64,000 nt of DNA, taken from Lingula anatina (taxonomy: Eukaryota > Brachiopoda > Lingulata > Lingulida > Lingulidae). The position numbers and the translations under genes are program-made. The notes under the pieces were generated by a model. It was not told the origin of the DNA and made no database searches. It worked only from the letters and a program-made list of their open reading frames with translations. Below, piece after piece: positions 35,001 through 46,596 of this stretch (position 1 is its first letter; each line of letters begins with the position of its first letter). The stretch lies in the NCBI RefSeq assembly GCF_001039355.2, contig NW_019773914.1:488854-552853 (forward strand), written 5' to 3'.

Positions 35001-37690
35001 ATGTAACATCCACATAACCCACATAACCCTCGCTGACTCGGGGTCTATCTATTACCAAAGAGTTACAACTCCTTGCTATTACATAGATTGCACTTGAAGT
35101 TACCTGACATAGTTAAAAGGTGTGGAATATGGAGTGCCTACACTACTGTAAACCCTAACACTACAAATCCCTGTAATGTCCAGAACAAAATCCACCCAAA
35201 CAGTAATCACTTCGTTCAGAAAGTTTTACAAAAGGACGAATTACTTTCAGTTTGACTAAACCGCACGCCGTTGCAGCAGACAAGAATCGGAGGTAAAACT
35301 GCTCATGTAAGAATAGTGCACATGCTTCACCTTGCGGTGAAACCATGTATTAATGTTCGTGTTCTAGAATGTGTCGGAGATCAGAACGTTGTGTTCTGAT
35401 TTGGAACACTGACTTGGTGTGTTAAATTTTATCAAGAAGAAACAATTTTCAAACGGGTTAACATAACAACAGACATTTTTGAATCACTTTTATTTTAATA
35501 ATTTCTATTGAACAGGGCTATTTTCGGTACATTTTAATAAACATTGATTCAATTATGCCAGAGTGCCGTATGACGCTGTAAATCGCCGTAGTTGCTAACT
35601 ACATGTACGAAGGGACGGCACTCAATTCCAAAACATTGAATGTCCTAAAACATTTTAGCACACTATAAAAAAAAAAACATTTTCTTACTTGGAGCCTATA
35701 ACGAAATTATACCACTGTGGATATAAACACCACACGTTCTCAAAATGAACACAAAAAAACGCCAAGTATTCTGATGAGAACAGAAATGTATTCTGACGAG
35801 AACACAAGGTGTTCCTTATTAGAACACAGCGACGGATAATAGAATATATGCTACGCGTCGTTGCGTTCATTTACTTCAGAGTGTAGGCATTTTAAAATAT
35901 TACTTTAAAGTTTCTCTTTTTTACAGCACGAAACCATCCCTGTTTTAATTACCGCCATTGCAGAAGCTCTGAAAAATGTGTCCCCACGGGAAGCCGAGAC
36001 GGATACGGTTACAGGTGCGACTGTAGGAAGGGCTATATTCCCAGAGAAAATGGACGCGGATGCCGGCGTAAGTTTTATGTGCCCTGTTCGAAGTATTATG
36101 TTTCTACTGTGTTTGTGTTCCCTTGGGGTATGCAGGGTTTTGCACATCCCCCCACCCCCTCACCGCCACCGTGCTTTATTCGTTTCGCTGGCAAAGCTAC
36201 AGCAGTAGATATATGTACATTTGATATCATGTAATATTAAAAGAGCGAACTAAACCAGCAATTACCTTAAAATAACCCCTAGTCCATTCTTATCAACATT
36301 AAATACAGTTGCCCCTGTGAGACGCACTACGCCAGCACAGACTACGGAGGACGGGGGCCAACGACGGACTCTCAGGACCAGAATAACCCCAGCACCTGTC
36401 TTCACTAATCTAACCACACCTGCGCACACCGCGGCACCTCACCCTTGTGACGTCAACAATGGCGACTGTGAGCACATATGTAGGAGAACATCATCGACGA
36501 TACGTGTCTGCGAGTGTCGTCTAGGTTATAGGCTGTACACCGACGGTGTATCATGCGAGGGTAAGACAGAGCTTCTATTCAACCAGTGTTCGCTGGTTTC
36601 CTTGTTTAAAAGTTAAAATATTTTGAATTTGTTTTTAAAATGTCTGTATTTTGTGGATACTCGTATACGGTTTGCAGGTAAGATTGGCAGCTTTTCGTTT
36701 CGTATATTCCAAATTAGTTCACTGGAAAGGGATTCTCATTGGCTTGGAGCTGAAATCTTAACGCTCTAGCACTTTTTTAATCAATAAAAACATTGGCCTG
36801 TAGCTATTTTCATAATTGTATATTACATTTGGCCTGTCGCTATGGCCCGAATCCTGAAGTCCACGCGTTTCATAGCATTAACGGCATTGCATTGCCGGCA
36901 TAGCATTGCGAGTGTCGTCTAGATTATAGGCTGTACACCGACGGTGTATCATGCGAGGGTAAGATAGAGCCTCTATTCAACCAGTGTTCGCTGGCTTCGT
37001 TGTTTAAAAGTTAACATATTTTGAATTTGTTTTTAAAATGTCTGTATTTTGTGGATACTCGTATACGGTTTGCAGGTAAGATTGGCAGCTTTTCGTTTCG
37101 TATATTTCAAATTAGTTCACTGGAAAGGGAATCTCATTGGCTTGGGACTGAAATCTTAACGCTCTAGCACTTTTTTAATCAATCAAAACATTGGCCTGTA
37201 GCTATTTTCATAATTGTATATTACATTTGGCCTGTCGCTATGACCCGAATCCTGAAGTCCACGCGTTTCATAGCATTAACGGAGACTGCACTTGTTTTGC
37301 AAACACTCAGCGTTTTCCGGGATATTGTTTCTCTGGCACTCCAACCCCCAGAGTATCAGAGTAGTGACCTGCAGTGACTCATCTCGATCTGACATTTTCC
37401 AAAAACATAACTTGCTTCACCACTTATTGAGCAGTATTGCTTACCATATCAATGTTTTTATAAACGTAACTAAAATAACAATCAACAATCTGTTTACATC
37501 GATTCTTGCAGAAGCAGATCCTTGTGAAGACAATGGCGGGTGCAGTGACGTCTGCATAGCTAACTGGCCTTCTCGCACATGTAGCTGCCGTGTTGGTTAC
37601 AAGCTTGACGGTGACCAAAAGACATGCATAGTAAACAAAATATTCATTTTCTCCTTATGCGCACACATATTTACTTTTGTTCATTTTTAG
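32028..37690 (+). CDS. Secreted five-EGF-domain protein (unit 1)
   Basis: Exons 32028-32081, 32716-32734 (19-bp micro-exon), 33310-33459, 33904-34044, 35927-36067, 36309-36560 and 37512-37690 total 936 bases, or 311 residues. Residues 1-16 are a signal peptide (MQAGRLLNVLILATFA). EGF1 spans 29-73 with an inserted loop (CDINNGQCSDLC...YYCAC); EGF2 and EGF3 (75-168) are near-identical tandem exons (HPCFNNRNC...YRCDC). A Thr/Pro-rich linker (169-214) with an NLT sequon precedes EGF4 (215-251) and EGF5 (257-291). All internal EGF exons are phase 1-1. The last exon has lost the donor found in its paralogues and reads on to TAG at 37688-37690. The single N at 34115 lies in the intron between EGF2 and EGF3, so the doubled exon needs checking. 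No membrane segment. Extracellular matrix role by domain type; partner unknown. Confidence 0.8.
34115..35884. other. Unit-1-specific intron segment after a single N
   Basis: Absent from unit 2. It begins at a lone N (34115) and ends where sequence homologous to the previous acceptor region resumes. It contains a minus-strand frame of 99 codons (34184-34483) with a pattern like that of transposable-element or SAMD3-like proteins (ALLRSTRPH...KYPCFKENTYV). I cannot name it, and it is probably a fragment. C-runs at about 34558-34580 resemble a transposable-element end. Confidence 0.4.
36907..36958 (+). pseudogene. Truncated copy of the fourth EGF exon
   Basis: The 3' part of the 36309-36560 exon (CECRL-YRLYTDGVSCE and its donor), followed by about 300 bp of its intron, is repeated in tandem. 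This copy lacks the 5' half of the exon and a good acceptor, so it is unlikely to be spliced in. Confidence 0.6.
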
Positions 37691-38254
37691 CAGTTTTTTT
37701 TTTACAAAATTTTCACAATCAGCACACATTGTGCTCCTTTATTCGTATTATTACCGCCGCCAGGGAGGTTATGTTTTCATCCCTGTTTGTCTGTTTGTTT
37801 GTCATCAACATAACTCAAATTTTGATGAAATTTTCAGGAACTGTCAGAAGTGGGCCAAGAAGAGATGATTAGTTTTTGGAAATGACCCGGATCAATAATC
37901 ATGACGTTTTTGCTGGGTTTTAATACTTATAGTTTCCACAACGACAATTCTAGAAGTCGGCGTGACGTCACAAGATGGCGACCGATTAACAACCATTTGT
38001 TTGGGGGATGATTTGATGCGACTTCCGGTTTCGCCTCATAGTTTGTAGTGGACGGGCGATAAAAAATTGCTCATCAAAAAAGAGTTGTTTGCTATATTTA
38101 AACAACTTTTAACTTCACAGCAGCGTAACAGTATGAGGGACTATCCCCATAAGCATAGAAGAGATAAAAAGAGAAACTAGAGCTTAGCATTTTGGAGATT
38201 TCCGTACAAATTTCCCTCAGACGCGTGGGTGAACGATCGCAAGGACAGCGAAAG

Positions 38255-39285
38255 AAAATCTCCACACTATCCCATATCCTTGATAAAAGTCAAATGGAGA
38301 GGCTTGTCCATGCCTTTATAACTTCACATCTTGACTACGGAAACAGTCTACTATATGGTCTTCCTACCTACTATTGAAAAATTGCAATCTGTCCAGAATG
38401 CTGCAGCACGACTACTGACCAAAATCCCTCTCAGATCAAACATTTCACCCATTTTATTCGAACTACATTGGCTTCCTGTACGACAGAGAATTGTTTTTAA
38501 ATTACTGTTGTTTGTTTTTAAATTCATCAGAGGTGAATGCCCCTCATATTTTAACTCGATGCTACATCCAAGTACACCCAGTCTCACCAGGTCTACCAGA
38601 TCCACCTCCACTCCTTGTTTTATCAGAAATGATAATAAAAAAACAACCAAAACCTACGGCCACAGGGCATTTTCAATTTCAGCACCAATTTTATGGAATC
38701 AGTTACCCTCACACATTCGGACTATTGACAGTGTTGAGGTTTTTAAAAAAGATTTAAAAACATTCTTATTTGCACAGTNACTGTTGTTTGTTTTTAAATT
38801 CATCAGAGGTGAATGCCCCTCATATTTTAACTCGATGCTACATCCAAGTACACCCAGTCTCACCAGGTCTACCAGATCCACCTCCACTCCTTGTTTTATC
38901 AGAAATGATAATAAAAAAAAACAACCAAAACCTACGGCCACAGGGCATTTTCAATTTCAGCGCCAATTTTATGGAATCAACTACCCTCACACATTCGGAC
39001 TATTGATAGTGTTGAGGTTTTTAAAAAATATTTAAAAACATTTTTATTTTCACAGTATTTTAATTAATATTTTCTCATTTTATTAAAAAAGGTTTTATTG
39101 TTCAGACCATTACTATTTTAACCAGCTTTAATTATTTTAATTGTTTTTTACCTTAGCTTTTATTATCTATATAATAAGTTGTTATATAACTATATAATAT
39201 TTTTAGCTGTAAACAGCACTGAGACGGTAGTTTAGTGCGGTTTTAAGAAATAAATATTATTATTATTATTATTATATATATTACT
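38255..39285 (+). mobile_element. LINE 3' fragment (CR1/L2-like reverse transcriptase C-terminus), broken
   Basis: Translates to the typical end of a non-LTR reverse transcriptase ORF: LVHAFITSHLDYGNSLLYGLP, then KLQSVQNAAARLL, LHWLPVRQRI, KTYGHRAFS, LWNQLPSHIR and LKTFLF. There is a frameshift near 38375, and it ends in an ATT-repeat tail at about 39256-39285. It is absent at the matching place in unit 2 (about 57480-57556). The stretch 38503-38778 is repeated at 38780-39056 across the single N at 38779, probably two unmerged contig ends. Confidence 0.75.
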
Positions 39286-39789
39286 TAACCGTATAAAATG
39301 TAAATGGTGTAATAAAATTCCGTTAAGAGCTTCAATTCAACCTTCTCATTTTTTTCACTATCACTGAGCCTTTTATATACTAAGTATAACTTTATCATTT
39401 AAAATGTCAATCAGAAAAATCATAAACTTCAAATCAGGGTGGACAGACACAAGGACTCGTTATAACTTATAATTGAACTCGAAAACATGATTACCAGGCT
39501 TGAAACATGAGCAGTAAGATTTATACTTAAATATAAGGTATGGAATATTATTTAAAGCTACATTTGTTCTTATTCTAAATTCCAAATTTGTGAATTTTAC
39601 AAAGAATGCCTCAAGAGAATGAAAACCATAAGATCCACTGATTAAATTAATAAGAAGATTTAAACGTATTATTTGGTCCATTACACATTCTTCCTTTTCT
39701 CACCTAAAATAATATATTTATGTGAAATTTTCTAATGACAAATAATTAAAAAATCATATTGTTTCAATTAAAGATAAAAAAGGAAATCC

Positions 39790-40047
39790 TGAGGAAATTG
39801 ATAAAGGTGTGACAAATTCTGTCATATGTACCCACAGGACAGTTGTACATGAATACCATTTTATACTTGAATGCGACTATAATGCACAATATATTAAAAC
39901 AGACAGTAAAATCTCAATCCTTAAGGCCGATACAAGGTCACCAGAAAGTAAATAATGCAAAAAAGTGTCTAACAGTGACAACAAGGAAAATTTGCCCTCC
40001 CTTGCAAATTTTATTATAAAATCATTTAAAAAAAGTTAAGTTATTGC
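39790..40047 (+). mobile_element. Relic of a second LINE 3' end
   Basis: Matches the 3' part of the LINE fragment at 45530-45790 (shared 'aatgaataccattttata', 'gatacaaggtcaccaga' and 'tataaaatcatt' landmarks) but is degraded by stops and small deletions. No intact frame. Confidence 0.55.
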
Positions 40048-40705
40048 TCTACTTGCTATTTTAAAGAAATTGAACGATCCAATAGTTTGATATACGATCT
40101 AATCAATGAATTATTTTCTCATTTAGTTGGCAGTTATTATTTGTTGACTAAATTAAACATTTAGTTATTTCGTGTTTTACTCGCTTTTTTCTCATTTTAT
40201 AGTAAATACATATATGTGCAATTCAACTTAAAATTGCAAGAATAAATATAAATGTTATTATCATAAATAAACTAGCTTTACTATAAAGTCAGTATTACGA
40301 GCTTTCTGTTCTGAATTTTTCTTTAATTATAAAAAATAGGTTTTATCCGCTTTTAGGGGAGCGACACGATAGAGTTATCGTGGCTCAAAATTTAGAAATA
40401 TTTAATGTGTATCGTTTATTACTTTAACTAGGTAGACCGAAAAAGAATAAATTACACTCAATTAAGCTCATGTAAAAATCTTGTGAAAGCGATGCGGTAG
40501 TTGTGACACCGGTATTACAACCTAGTATGCTCTGATCAATTTGAATGTTAGAGTGGATGTTGGTTTTAGCGCATTTTGTCCGTTTTGATGCACCGGCGGA
40601 ACGCCTTCCTTGCGACATTTTTCTCTCTTTGGCCGTGTTCTCTGTCACAAGTGTGTGTTGGCTTTGCTTTGTTTTTTACTTGAATCGTGTTTGTTAATGA
40701 TGCGG

Positions 40706-40758
<53 letters not shown>

Positions 40759-41293
40759 GGGAGGGGGTTTAGATCGCCCACCTGTAATAAAGATGCACAA
40801 TCACACAAACTGTTAAGTGGCCGAACAACAAGGCTTAACTTGCGCATTTCTCTCTGATATATAAAATGCATTCCTTGTTTAGAGGAACGCTAGAGCTTTG
40901 TATAATCCACTAATGAGTTTTTTTTTTTTTTTTTTTTTTTTTTGTTAAAACAAAGAGACGGATGTCTTGTATCTGCATGATTTTATCTTTACGTAAACCC
41001 AACATGGAAAATATTTTTACTCGGACAGTAAAAGATTCTATACACGTTTTAGCTGATTCCACGTTTTAATAGTCACAAGATAAATAGGTGACAATATTGT
41101 TGACAAACAATTGTAGACATGCAGCGGTGACCACTCAATGGACAACGTCCATGAAAGAGCTATTTGAGACCGAATACGCTTTATAAAACGCATTGTGATA
41201 TCAACATTTTAATATTATTGCTGCAAAGCAGTTTATAATTATACCGAGTCCGTTTAATGAACAAATATCTACGATGAAGGCCGCGTTTGTTTT

Positions 41294-41928
41294 CTACCCT
41301 TGGATTCTGAAACCACTGAACATGTTCCAACGATTAGTCAGCCTCGAGAGCGTGCGGCTGGCCACGGCGGCCGACGGGAACTCATAGATGAACTTCTCTT
41401 TCGGTTCGGAAGCCATAGACTCGACTTCTTTTCGGGCAGAACTGTTGGCTTGGTTGACGCCGTCTCCGATGGGCACCACGTAGATGAGGACGTTGTCCCC
41501 TGCAACATAATACACTCCGTCTTTACTTGTAGATGATATAGTTCTCTCTCTTCCCTCCTCTCTCTCTCTCTCTCTCCGTCCCCCCTCTCCCTCTCTCCGT
41601 CTCTCTCTCTCTCTGTTCCCCGTCTCTCTCTCTCCGTCTCTCTCTCTCTCTCTCTCTCATGCACAACTACAGAGCTGTAAACCAAAAGAATCGCTAATAG
41701 TGACATTTGACCAAAATGAACGAGAACTCCAATAGGTTTACATCTTGTGAAGCCCCATATAAATTAACCTGGCAGTTTTTGACACCAAAGTAACCGTTAA
41801 TATAAGTCGTTCATTATTTTACATTGGAATGGAGGCAGAGGAATATCCACGTCCAGGGAAAATACTGCCTACGAGTACATGATAAGCATGTTTTACAAGG
41901 ACGTTCCCATATAGCGCTAAGGGGTTGC

Positions 41929-41975
<47 letters not shown>

Positions 41976-43278
41976 CATCATCAACCCCCAGGGGTACAAG
42001 TAGTTGCCAGAGCAGTCACCTTGGAAATATCTACGCTATTGCTAATACTGTACTTTAAAATTGTTAACGTTTAAGATGGAAAGGAAAGTGCAGTCACAAT
42101 ACTAACGCCTTAAGGCTGCGGCGGGGATCCCCGGTTTGGGCTGCACGTTAGACTGACCATCCGTGAGCACCCAAATCATCTTCACTCTGCTCGGGTCGCT
42201 GCCTTGGAACACCTCTTTGGCTTTCTCCAGGGCTGTTCCCGTAGCTGTCCAGCCTCCTGAATTAGATATAAAATATTCAGTGCTCTTTAAAATGGATAAA
42301 TACACAGTGGGTAAATCAATGTACGATTAGAGGGTAAACAACTTTTCGTATTTGACAAATATGTTTTTTCCCGGATTAAACGACAATTTTCACATATCCA
42401 AGGTTATTCAAAATTAGTAGTTGTTTTTTTTTTAGAACACCTTTTTTGATTGTTTTTGTAATAATCTCTTAGACCCCATTCCCACAGATATTTAGATCGA
42501 TCTATACCCCTGTTGAGTCTCACTAGATTGGTGTCAGATTAAGCGGCTTAAATATCTGTCCCGCCTACTAAAAGCTGTAAAGGGGTAATTAACTACCATG
42601 CGTGATCGGCTGACGGCAATTTAGCGTGAACCCCCAGGGAGTTAGGTCGATCTAGTTGGATCGATCAAAATCTCTGGGAATGCGCTCTTAGAGATTATCA
42701 CAGAGAGTAAGTACCTATGGAGGCAAGCACAGATCCCAGAATAATTTGCGACAACCGCTGTTTTGGAGGTAAGAATGGAATTCGTGTTATTTTAATGAGC
42801 TGTTTACAAAGTATTTATTTGGAAGGGATCTCTTACTAAGAGATGTTAAGTAAATGAATGACTGACTGACAACATAAATTAATGTATTTAATTAAATGAA
42901 ATAAAATGTCATAAGGGATTGTTTTAGGGGAGAAATGTTCTCAAATAAAATGTCCTTTTACATCTTTAGAGAGCAAACGATCTATAATGTATAATAACAT
43001 AACCTGAAAGATTCAAAATTTAAGTTTATGATCAAAATCATCAGAATGAAATACTACTGTGACTTTTAACTTAAAAGGCTCAACGGCTGGTTACCTTTAT
43101 CATGAGTGAGGGCATCGATCGCCAACTTGACCTGGAGTTCAGTTGTTTTGGCGCCAAAACCAAACTGCATATTGGTTTGAGATATTTGTGAAAACTTCAT
43201 GACAGCGATGCGTGATCCACCCGGCTGTATGGGGGTCTGGTCGTGTACCACGGTCACGACGTCCTGGAAGATACCAAA

Positions 43279-43309
<31 letters not shown>

Positions 43310-44663
43310 ATTAAATTAAAACACCCTACCGAACGAATGTTTTTGCTATTAAACTTCCATATAATTTAATTGAATTATGATCTACATGTATAGTATTACT
43401 GGCATCGATTTTATTACAATAAGGTGGATAGCTTTCCCAATTATGTAGTTTCTCATTAAAAAGTCATAATCTCACACTCATGAAAAACAACTCTTTTACT
43501 TATACCGTTTGGCTTCCTTATACTGCTACTGCATTTCGTAATATGGTGCACGCTGTAAGAAAATGTAGTCTCTCCCCCCTCCCCTGATGACGACACATCC
43601 TGTAACTGTAAAAGGCACATTTTCTTGTCTACTAGTACGTATATTTACTTAATCTACAACGTAATTTGTGGCACTAACCTTCATAGCCTGCTTCAGGGCG
43701 TAAAACTCGCTATCTAAGATGCTGCCGCTGCTGTCCAACAGAAACAAGAGGTCCACTTTGAGGATACCTGAACCTGAACCTGAGGCGCCACTGCGGTGAA
43801 GTCCTCGGAAATCCCCTGACGGACGCAGACGGCTGATGAAGCCAGACCTTATAGCGGATTCCACGTCCTGCTCGCTTCTGTACACACTCACTGTTAGGAT
43901 GGAAGACAGACGAGTTAAATCATGTCCCAGGCCGTGCTAGCTGTCACATAATTGGGAAGGGCAGTTTGGTGCCAGCTAGAGTTGCCACTGGTACAGAACA
44001 GTTTAAGGTCGCATTCAGAACAGATGATCCGCGGATCAACTTGTTCTGAACGCGCTCTAACACCAACATGTCAAGCATACACCCTGTACATCGAAATAAG
44101 TTATATAAATATAAATGAACAGTTTGACTTCCATCAATAGAATGGTCAATCTAATGACCAACATTATCACTCTCTTAATGTTACACAGTGGGCAAGAATG
44201 CGTTTGAAAGATTAAAAAGGTGTTTATGTCCTTTAAAGATTTTAAGAAAATCATTGCAGACGTAAGCCAGGGCCTTGCATTTGCCAGCCTGATTTAAAAC
44301 AGCTTCACAAGCCATGAATAACTATAGGCACACCTTTTCATAAATGTGCACAATGGCATATTGTTAATTTTGATGTCTAAATGGCAGCTACAGGTACCCA
44401 GGCTCGTTTTGGGACAAAATAAACAAAAAATATATAGCGGTAGGCGCATCCTTTCTATAAGTTAAATGAAAACAAAATTCTAGACAAATGCATCTTTGAT
44501 AACGGTGTATAAGTGATATGTACATGTAAATGTATAATAAAACAGCACTAAGTTAAATGGATAAGAAATGAAAATAGAAAAAAAAAAAACAAATACCTGA
44601 ATTCACCATCACCACGGCTGCGACCATTGCCAAACATACCCCAGCAACATTCGTACTCCACAT
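41294..44663 (-). CDS. Secreted single-VWA-domain protein (unit 1)
   Basis: Five exons: 44597-44663, 43679-43890, 43095-43263, 42107-42256 and 41294-41499; 804 bases, 267 residues. Residues 1-22 (MWSTNVAGVCLAMVAAVVMVNS) are the signal peptide. A short linker with GSGSG leads into the VWA domain (about 68-260). The metal-ion-dependent adhesion site is complete: D75-S-S77-G-S79, T153 in GGWTATG, and D182 in VLTDG. The chain ends GFRIQG right after the domain, with no membrane segment, EGF or collagen region. Such a compact secreted VWA protein is expected to bind collagen-like or matrix ligands (known family property; partner here unknown). It lies tail to tail with the EGF gene. The same exon sizes in the unit-2 paralogue support every splice site. 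Confidence 0.88.
42469..42690. mobile_element. MITE (TTAGACCCCATTCCCA ends) in VWA intron
   Basis: About 220 bp with inverted ends (TTAGACCCCATTCCCA... and ...GGGAATGCGCTCTTA) and inner GATCGATC pairs. It is absent at the paralogous site in unit 2 (about 60030), giving a near-empty site. Same family as 18851-19080. Confidence 0.65.
44003..44060. repeat. 58-bp foldback element with TTA ends
   Basis: The inverted ends TTAAGGTCGCATTCAGAACA and TGTTCTGAACGCGCTCTAA enclose a short core with the palindrome TGATCCGCGGATCA. The same element is at the matching place in unit 2 (62181-62239), so it predates the duplication. Its ends resemble those of the larger MITEs here. Confidence 0.6.
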
Positions 44664-44745
44664 ATTCTCTTCCTGACCTGTAACTTCTGTGATGTCTTTA
44701 TCCTCTGTTCAAACAACAGTGAAGCGTGTGCTACTTGTGAAAAGG

Positions 44746-44754
44746 CTTAAATAT
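44746..44754 (-). promoter_or_regulatory. TATA-like box of the unit-1 VWA gene
   Basis: ATATTTAAG on the minus strand about 85 bp before the ATG. It is preserved exactly in the unit-2 copy (63349-63357), with well-conserved sequence between box and ATG. Confidence 0.45.
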
Positions 44755-44872
44755 GTGAGCTGTTCCCAGAACTCCTCTCCAAAACAGGATACGTCTAAGC
44801 TTGCAGCCTCCTCATTATACTTCCTACCAGTGTTGTTTTAACGCAGAGGCCGACTGTTGTGTCTGTTGTGTC

Positions 44873-45792
44873 ATGTTACACGCTACACAGTTGCTTGAAT
44901 TCTATAATACTGCTCAGAGATATGGGGCTACTCTGTGTCAACGGATAACTGCCCTACAGAAAAGTTACACTTAAAATTTTGCAAACAAATCCTTGGCCTC
45001 CATCAAAACGTATCAAACTATGGTGTATGCACTGAACTTGGCCGCTTTCCCCTCTATACCAAAATACAGTTTGCATCTGTCAAACTATGGTGTAAAATTA
45101 TTCAAATGTCTGATGATACATTAATGAAACAAGCATACATACAAGAGATAAAAAGTTACAAGTTGCTGACCCCCTTTGTTCCATCCGCAGTCCACACACT
45201 CAGACCAGCTTGTATGTCATGGTCTGAGGGGATCCGAAAACTTTTCACATTTGGCCTTGGGGATGTGTGGCTTAGCCAGTCACCTCCAAAAAACTTCACC
45301 ACAATTTTCAAACAAAGACAAATTGACCACTTTACCCAAATATGCAATAGCAAACTTGAAGCCAACAGTAAATTGTCTCTCTTCCGTATACTTAACCAAA
45401 AGTGTGAAAGGGCAACTTATGTTGATAAAATGACAAATTAGGACACTTTGTCAACCCTTGCTAAACTACGTCTTAGTAACCATAAACCCACATCGAAACT
45501 GGGCGGCACACCAGGCCAAAAACTGAAAGGTGCGACAGAATCTGTCGCCTGTGCACCCAAGGGGTAACTGAAGATGAATACCATTTTATATTCCAATGCC
45601 CAATGTACAAAGCAGACCGAGTCACCTTTTTTTAGTAAAACCTCAATCCTAAAAGCTGATACAAGGTCACCAGACACTCAATTATGCCATGTATTTAACA
45701 GTGCCAACAAAGATAATTTAGTGGCCCTCTCCAACTTTATAATAAAATCATTCAAGAAAAGAAATGAAGTGGTTGCTCTACTTGATAACTCT
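44873..45792 (+). mobile_element. LINE 3' fragment (reverse transcriptase C-terminal region), broken
   Basis: Translates as the end of a non-LTR retrotransposon ORF2 (YCSEIWGY, EKLHLKFCKQILG, ELGRFPLYTKIQ) with an intact stretch to the stop at 45441. Beyond it, frameshifted sequence still reads LCTQGVTEDEYHF and FQCPMYK-like motifs. It lacks the 5' end and catalytic core, so it is inactive. It sits between the two duplicated modules. Confidence 0.7.
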
Positions 45793-45980
45793 TAGGCTGC
45801 GTTCACATGAAAAATCTATTTTCTAAAAATCTAAAAATCTATTTGCGGTATCTTGTGATCACGGTCTGTGCCCTGAATACCCCGCGGCGTAATTACTGGC
45901 AGCGCTGAGAATTAATTACAGCTTTGGAAGTAACTGGCTCGCGCTGCCCGTAATTACGCCGTGGGGTATTCAGGGCATGT
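45792..45980. mobile_element. Truncated copy of the long-TIR MITE
   Basis: Begins TTAGGCTGCGTTCACATG like the element at 21947-22177 and shares its GCCCTGAATACCC core, but breaks off after an inner inverted repeat and lacks the far terminal repeat. Confidence 0.65.
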
Positions 45981-46272
45981 ATATTTATATTCACTGGCTT
46001 GTTTTTGGAAAAGGTGGCAAGTTGAATGTTGATGAGCACTCTATTAGATTTGATTTGATGATGATGATAATTATGATATTCGATATATAAAGCATTCAAA
46101 CTACATACGTTAAAAAAGGTGAAGTACATTGGCTCAGGAATGAATTTTGTAAGTCGATGCAACTGTTTCACGAACAAGTCAAGCCACGGAAACAACACTG
46201 ATAGTCGGATTGATCAACAACGTTACTCTTTAATCAATTAAGCATACAATACATCATCTTCTCAATACATAC

Positions 46273-46470
46273 CTGTAAAGCACCATGGCCAGTTGACCGC
46301 ACTCGGTCTAAATTCTGCTTTGCCAGGTAGAACGCTTGGTGCAAGTTGGTCATGCCTCCCTGATAGCGCACCTGGCCGAGCCTCGTTATGAACTCGCATT
46401 TGTCCAGCTTCGACTCCAACTCCAAACTAATGTGGACCTTGGAATCGTTTCCAAATGTGATAATGCCGAC
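46273..46470 (-). pseudogene. Orphan VWA exon
   Basis: A 198-bp open stretch, phase 0-0, with a good acceptor (TTGCTCAG) and donor (TTTACAG|GTATGT). It encodes the middle of a VWA domain: VGIITFGNDSKVHISLEL, then RYQGGMTNLHQAFYLAKQNLD. It is only distantly related to exon 3 of the VWA genes here. No other exon of the same gene is visible within several kb on either side, so it is probably a fragment of a lost third VWA gene. It is open and well spliced, so it could still be used by a gene extending outside what I can recognise. Confidence 0.6.
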
Positions 46471-46596
46471 CTGAGCAATAACATTTATTTATTTATTTAA
46501 TAATTTATTTATGAATGCGCTCATAATTATCCTTCAGTGCCCTTAAACGTCGGCAAAAGGAGGGACAAGCGACGTCCAATGGAGACAGCTGCATGA

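Larger units (their letters stand above)
31258..44872. repeat. Segmental duplication, unit 1 (EGF gene + VWA gene module)
   Basis: Matches 46597-63470 in order and orientation across exons, introns and even microsatellites. Unit-specific changes include a LINE insertion (about 38255-40047), a MITE (42469-42690) and an extra EGF exon in unit 1. Unit 2 has extra EGF exons and about 0.8 kb inserted at 46736-47545. Confidence 0.85.

Noticed and set aside
41338-41706. Arg/Glu-rich frame next to the last VWA exon
   Set aside because: Alternative frame of the exon continued into a CT microsatellite; the same happens at 58762-59166.
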